Origin: Sphingomonadales bacterium
GTDB lineage: Bacteria > Pseudomonadota > Alphaproteobacteria > Sphingomonadales > Sphingomonadaceae
NCBI GenBank assembly: GCA_013298745.1
Contig: JAAFIT010000092.1
Location: forward strand, 1 to 8,036
Direction: 5' to 3'
Length of the DNA stretch: 8,036 nt
Position 1 is the stretch's first letter. Each line of letters begins with the position of its first letter. Shown here piece by piece: positions 5,877 through 8,036 of the stretch. The position numbers were made by a program, and so were the translations under genes. Below the pieces are notes generated by a model. It had not been told where the DNA came from, did not search any database, and saw only the letters and a list, made by a program, of their open reading frames with translations.

Positions 5877-5896
5877 ACTCTGCAGGGGCGCAGAGT
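5877..5896 (-). promoter_or_regulatory. 5' leader hairpin with loop complementary to the ribosome binding site
   Basis: On the minus strand ACTCTGC-GCCCCT-GCAGAGT is a perfect 7-bp stem with a 6-nt loop, ending 9 nt before the AGGGAG ribosome binding site of the DUF465 gene. The loop contains CCCT, which can pair with AGGG in that site, so a kissing or pseudoknot interaction that blocks translation is possible. The hairpin is seen directly; the pairing role is inference. Confidence 0.4.
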
Positions 5897-5931
5897 CGCG
5901 GGATGCACAAGTCAATCACAATCCGTGCGGT

Positions 5932-5993
5932 TTGTCCAAGCCCGTAAATGTCCATAATGGTCATGGTTGGCAGTGCTTGTCGTAGCCCGTAAA
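5932..5993 (+). repeat. 17-nt direct repeats in divergent DUF465 promoter region
   Basis: TTGTCCAAGCCCGTAAA (5932-5948) and TTGTCGTAGCCCGTAAA (5977-5993) match at 15 of 17 positions and are offset by 45 bp. Both lie in the 190-bp space between the two divergent DUF465 genes and both begin with a -35-like TTGTC. They may be paired regulator sites or duplicated promoter elements. Confidence 0.55.
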
Positions 5994-6005
5994 ACAGGCA
6001 CAATC
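5977..6005 (+). promoter_or_regulatory. Candidate promoter for plus-strand DUF465 gene
   Basis: TTGTCG (5977-5982) and ACAATC (6000-6005) are separated by 17 nt, about 40 bp before the GTG start at 6046. The upstream repeat copy offers a second weak pair, TTGTCC (5932) with CATAAT (5953-5958), 15 nt apart. Matches to sigma70 consensus are only partial. Confidence 0.3.
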
Positions 6006-6045
6006 ACCGGGTTGCAGCAGCGTAGTGGCGCAAAAGGGGCGAGGC

Positions 6046-6243
6046 GTGGACGAAGACGAGATTCGAGCCCGAATTGAAATTGCCCGGCGGGACCATCGCG
6101 ACCTCGATGCCGCCATCGAAGCGCTGCGGATGATGCCGATGGTCGACATGATCCAGTTGCAGCGCTTCAAGAAGCGCAAGCTGAAGCTTCGCGACGAGAT
6201 CGCCATGCTCGAGGACCTGTTGGTCCCGGACATCATCGCCTGA
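6046..6243 (+). CDS. DUF465 (YdcH-like) small protein, second copy
   Basis: This is a 65-residue charged helical protein of the DUF465/YdcH family, function unknown. The C-terminal helix FKKRKLKLRDEIAMLEDLL parallels KREKLKLKEEIAQL in the divergent neighbour, so the two are paralogues. The N-terminal helix is DEDEIRARIEIARRDHRDLD. The start is a GTG: GTG 6046 has AAGGGG (6034-6039) 6 nt upstream and is preferred; GTG 6025 in the same frame would add seven residues but would place that ribosome binding site inside the gene. The TPR lipoprotein gene begins 65 bp downstream on the same strand and might be co-transcribed. Confidence 0.82.
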   Translation: MDEDEIRARIEIARRDHRDLDAAIEALRMMPMVDMIQLQRFKKRKLKLRDEIAMLEDLLVPDIIA

Positions 6244-6308
6244 GGCGAGGTCAGGTGCTGCCATCGAACTCACCACGCCGCGACAACAAGCTGGCGATAT
6301 GCTATCAA

Positions 6309-6899
6309 ATGCCCATGCGGAACCCCGTTCGGATCACAGCAGTTCTGATGGTGCTGGCGCTTGGCGCCTGTGCCACGACGCCGCCGGTGGCGGGCACGGC
6401 CAGCCGTGGTGTGCTCGCGGCAACCGGTTGTTATGAGGCGGCCAATGGCCGGATCAGCGCGGCGCGGGGGATGGCGTTTTGCAATATGGCGCTGGCTGAC
6501 CGGACGCTGACGCCAACACTGCACGCCGCAACCCTGGTCAATCGCGGCGTGCTGCACATGAAGGCCGAGGCATTTGCCGCAGCGCTGATGGATTATGATG
6601 CCGCCATTGCCGAAGCCCCCGATACCGCCGATGCCTATCTCAACAAGGGGATCGCCCTGCTTCACATGGGCAACCGCGATGCCGATGCAGCGGCGGTGCT
6701 GACCGAGGCGCTGGCGCACAATCCGGCGCGGCCCGAACTGGTCTATTTCCACCGCGCCAACGCTTATGAAGGGCTGGGGCTGCTGCGCGATGCCTATAAT
6801 GATTACAGCGAAGCAGCGCAGTTGGCACCCGACTGGGCCGAACCGGCGAACCAGCTACAGCGCTTCAAATTCGTGCGCCGCAAGACGTTGGCGGGCTGA
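6309..6899 (+). CDS. TPR-repeat lipoprotein
   Basis: This 196-residue protein begins with a lipoprotein signal peptide: Arg4/Arg8, a hydrophobic core and the lipobox LGAC with Cys21. After a Thr/Pro-rich linker, two cysteines (Cys41, Cys58) could form a disulfide in the periplasm. Three tetratricopeptide repeats follow at about 71-104, 107-139 and 142-176, with typical TPR positions in YLNKGIALLHMGNRDADAAA and FHRANAYEGLGLLRDAYNDY. TPR arrays mediate protein-protein contact, so an envelope scaffold role is likely; no specific partner is evident. ATG 6309 and ATG 6315 are both possible starts, and neither has a recognisable ribosome binding site. A TATGCT at 6297-6302 is close enough to the start that a very short or absent leader is conceivable. 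An earlier in-frame ATG at 6255 would bury the signal peptide and is not favoured. Confidence 0.82.
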   Translation: MPMRNPVRITAVLMVLALGACATTPPVAGTASRGVLAATGCYEAANGRISAARGMAFCNMALADRTLTPTLHAATLVNRGVLHMKAEAFAAALMDYDAAIAEAPDTADAYLNKGIALLHMGNRDADAAAVLTEALAHNPARPELVYFHRANAYEGLGLLRDAYNDYSEAAQLAPDWAEPANQLQRFKFVRRKTLAG

Positions 6900-6900
6900 G

Positions 6901-6938
6901 CAACAGTCCGGGGGCGGGGTTCCCACCCCCGGATGTTG
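6901..6938. terminator. Strong hairpin between convergent TPR and hsp20 genes
   Basis: CAACA pairs with TGTTG, then TCCGGGGG pairs with CCCCCGGA after a one-base bulge, then GGG pairs with CCC across a C/A mismatch, leaving a 3-nt loop. The stem nearly fills the 41 bp between the stop at 6899 and the opposing stop at 6941. A bidirectional terminator is the natural reading. Confidence 0.7.
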
Positions 6939-6940
6939 TG

Positions 6941-7411
6941 TCATTCGGCCGCGAGCCGGGTTTCGGCGACAGCAGGCAGGGTTTCGCCGATCGCGACCTT
7001 GCGCGGCTTCTTGTGCTCGGGGATTTCGCGCACTAGCTCGATGTTGAGCAGGCCATCGGCATAGCTGGCGCCAGTAACCTTAATGGTGTCGGCGAGCTGG
7101 AAGCGACGTTCGAACGCGCGCTTGGCAATGCCGCGGTGCAAGAAGACGCGGGTCTCGCCGGCGTCGGCATCATTGGCGGCGTTGCCGGTGACGACGAGCG
7201 TGTTTTCCTGCACGGTCAGGTCAAGCTCGTCACGGCTGAAGCCGGCAACGGCCATGGCGATGCGATAGGCGCCATCACCAAGTTTTTCAATGTTATAGGG
7301 CGGATAAGCCGTCTCGCTGCCATCGACCCGGCCGGCGAATTCGACCAGACGGTTGAGGTTTTCATAGCCGATCGACGAGCGCAGCAGCGGCGAGATATCA
7401 AACGTACGCAT
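6941..7411 (-). CDS. Hsp20/IbpA-family small heat-shock protein
   Basis: This is a 156-residue holdase chaperone that binds unfolding proteins during heat stress. The N-terminus MRTFDISPLLRSSIGYENLN is typical of alphaproteobacterial IbpA-like proteins. The alpha-crystallin domain spans about 36-132, from YPPYNIEKLG through AVAGFSRDELDL, HRGIAKRAFERRFQLAD (92-108) and GLLNIELVREIPE (120-132). A V-x-I motif (Val139-Ile141) in the tail matches the I/V-x-I/V contact used in oligomer assembly. ATG 7411 is preferred because AAAGGA (7423-7418) lies 6 nt upstream; a frame-extending TTG at 7426 overlaps that site. The leader has a ROSE-like hairpin and an RpoH-like promoter upstream, so both transcriptional and translational heat control are likely. 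Confidence 0.93.
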   Translation of the reverse strand: MRTFDISPLLRSSIGYENLNRLVEFAGRVDGSETAYPPYNIEKLGDGAYRIAMAVAGFSRDELDLTVQENTLVVTGNAANDADAGETRVFLHRGIAKRAFERRFQLADTIKVTGASYADGLLNIELVREIPEHKKPRKVAIGETLPAVAETRLAAE

Positions 7412-7499
7412 GGCATGTCCTTTCAAAAAGCGAAGTGCCTTCTTGCTCCCCGCCCATTATGGCCCGGGGCTGCCACCATCCCATTTGGCGATGACGACG
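7412..7499 (-). promoter_or_regulatory. ROSE-like RNA thermometer in hsp20 leader
   Basis: On the minus strand, TCGCT (7433-7429) fits the UYGCU box of ROSE elements and lies opposite the AAAGGA ribosome binding site (7423-7418). Pairing runs U7433-A7418, C7432-G7419, G7431 unpaired opposite the site, C7430-G7420, then three U-A pairs closing a UUG loop. This is the weak, G-interrupted stem by which ROSE elements hide the ribosome binding site at low temperature. A second GC hairpin (CCCC/GGGG, 7448-7469) lies upstream, as in multi-hairpin ROSE leaders. The upper end at 7499 is inferred from the promoter. Confidence 0.65.
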
Positions 7500-7505
7500 T
7501 GTTGG

Positions 7506-7533
7506 ATTTGGGAAATGGTCTGGTGACTTCAAG
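7506..7533 (-). promoter_or_regulatory. Candidate RpoH (sigma32) promoter of hsp20
   Basis: On the minus strand CTTGAAG (7533-7527) is followed, 17 nt after its CTTG, by CCCAAAT (7512-7506). Alphaproteobacterial RpoH promoters have CTTG, 17-18 nt and a CYTATNT-like -10; the -35 and spacing fit well and the -10 at 5 of 7. Transcription would start near 7499 and give a leader of about 88 nt. Confidence 0.5.
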
Positions 7534-7610
7534 AGGTCGCGCCTCAAAAATCGATGGCTGGTGCAACCCGCCTGCGGTGTGGCAGGAGGAGATCAACAAG
7601 GGAGGCAGCA

Positions 7611-8027
7611 ATGGCCATGGCACCGTTTCACCTGGCGATACCGGTCGATGATCTGGCGGCAGCGCGCGGCTTTTACGGCGGCGTCATGGGCTGCGCCGAG
7701 GGGCGGTCATCCGAAAGCTGGATCGACTTCGATTTCTTCGGGCACCAGTTGGTTGTCCATCACGCCCCGCGCGCGGCCGTCATCCGCAACCAGGTTGATG
7801 GTGATGCCGTGCCAGTGCCGCATTTCGGGATCGTGCTCGATTGGCCGGAATGGGAAGCATTGGGCGCGCGCATCGCCGCCGCCGGAGTCCAGTTTGAACT
7901 GCCGCCGCATGTGCGCTTTGCCGGCAAGCCCGGCGAACAGGGCACCTTCTTCCTGTTCGATCCGGCCGGAAATCCACTGGAATTCAAGGCAATGCGCAAC
8001 CCTGCGAATTTGTTCGCCAAGCAGTGA
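7611..8027 (+). CDS. VOC family (glyoxalase/bleomycin-resistance/dioxygenase-like) protein
   Basis: This 138-residue protein has the vicinal-oxygen-chelate fold, two beta-alpha-beta-beta-beta modules. The first opens with FHLAIPVDDLAAARGFYGGV (6-25) and continues with WIDFDFFGHQLVVHH; the second has HFGIVLDW (71-78), a helix near 79-91 and FLFDPAGNPLEFKA (114-127). His7, His71 and Glu124 are in the positions of metal ligands in this family. VOC enzymes range from glyoxalases to ring-cleaving dioxygenases and thiol transferases, and the substrate here cannot be assigned. ATG 7611 has GGGAGG (7600-7605) 5 nt upstream; a second ATG at 7617 follows two codons later. It is divergent from hsp20 across about 200 bp that also hold the hsp20 leader and promoter. 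Confidence 0.88.
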   Translation: MAMAPFHLAIPVDDLAAARGFYGGVMGCAEGRSSESWIDFDFFGHQLVVHHAPRAAVIRNQVDGDAVPVPHFGIVLDWPEWEALGARIAAAGVQFELPPHVRFAGKPGEQGTFFLFDPAGNPLEFKAMRNPANLFAKQ

Positions 8028-8036
8028 GGGCCTCCG
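8028..8036 (-). repeat. Probable start of a fourth palindromic repeat copy, cut by window edge
   Basis: Right after the TGA of the VOC gene the sequence reads GGGCCTCCG. The last seven bases match the beginning of copy A (GCCTCCG) in the same orientation and the same position relative to a stop codon. Only nine bases are visible, so this is tentative. Confidence 0.4.

Noticed and set aside
1..8036. CRISPR array, defence island, prophage or transposon
   Set aside because: There are no regularly spaced repeats with unique spacers and no Cas, integrase or transposase genes; the palindromic repeats are irregularly spaced and tied to gene ends.

Overview
The window is GC-rich, gene-dense bacterial chromosome. 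It looks like an alphaproteobacterium, most likely of the order Sphingomonadales. This rests on the one-cysteine alphaproteobacterial type of DksA, a PhaR regulator beside a PhaC-like enzyme, two DUF465/YdcH small proteins, an IbpA-type small heat-shock protein with a ROSE-like leader, and an alpha-2-macroglobulin with a sphingomonad-like N-terminus. The order assignment is inference from protein style and gene content; no 16S or tRNA gene is present.

Layout from left to right. Bases 1-1491 (minus) hold the first 497 codons of a large secreted alpha-2-macroglobulin family protein that runs off the left edge and does not appear as a closed frame. Divergent from it is an alpha/beta-hydrolase lipoprotein (1580-2461, plus). 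A 140-bp gap follows, filled mostly by two inverted copies of a 34-36 nt palindromic repeat. Next is a TIGR02466-type 2OG-Fe(II) oxygenase (2602-3204, plus). A third repeat copy occupies the whole 36-bp space before the convergent PhaC-like enzyme (3241-4341, minus). That enzyme is head-to-head with phaR (4340-4939, plus), and their start codons share two bases. dksA follows (5157-5633, plus) after a structured leader. Tandem hairpins separate dksA from a convergent DUF465 gene (5697-5855, minus). A second DUF465 gene is divergent from it (6046-6243, plus). Then come a TPR lipoprotein (6309-6899, plus), a strong convergent hairpin, the Hsp20 gene (6941-7411, minus) and, divergent from that, a VOC/glyoxalase-like protein (7611-8027, plus). 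The last nine bases match the start of another copy of the palindromic repeat.

Functional themes are carbon storage (PhaR with a compact Cys-Asp-His PhaC-like enzyme), stress and growth-rate control (DksA, Hsp20) and envelope proteins (alpha-2-macroglobulin and two lipoproteins). I see no defence system, CRISPR array, phage or transposase gene. The best leads for a second look are non-coding: a probable RNA thermometer ahead of hsp20 with an RpoH-like promoter, a dispersed palindromic repeat family that sits at gene ends and includes an inverted pair resembling a REPIN, the overlapping phaC-like/phaR starts with a PhaR-box-like sequence nearby, and small hairpins that could control translation of dksA and of the minus-strand DUF465 gene.
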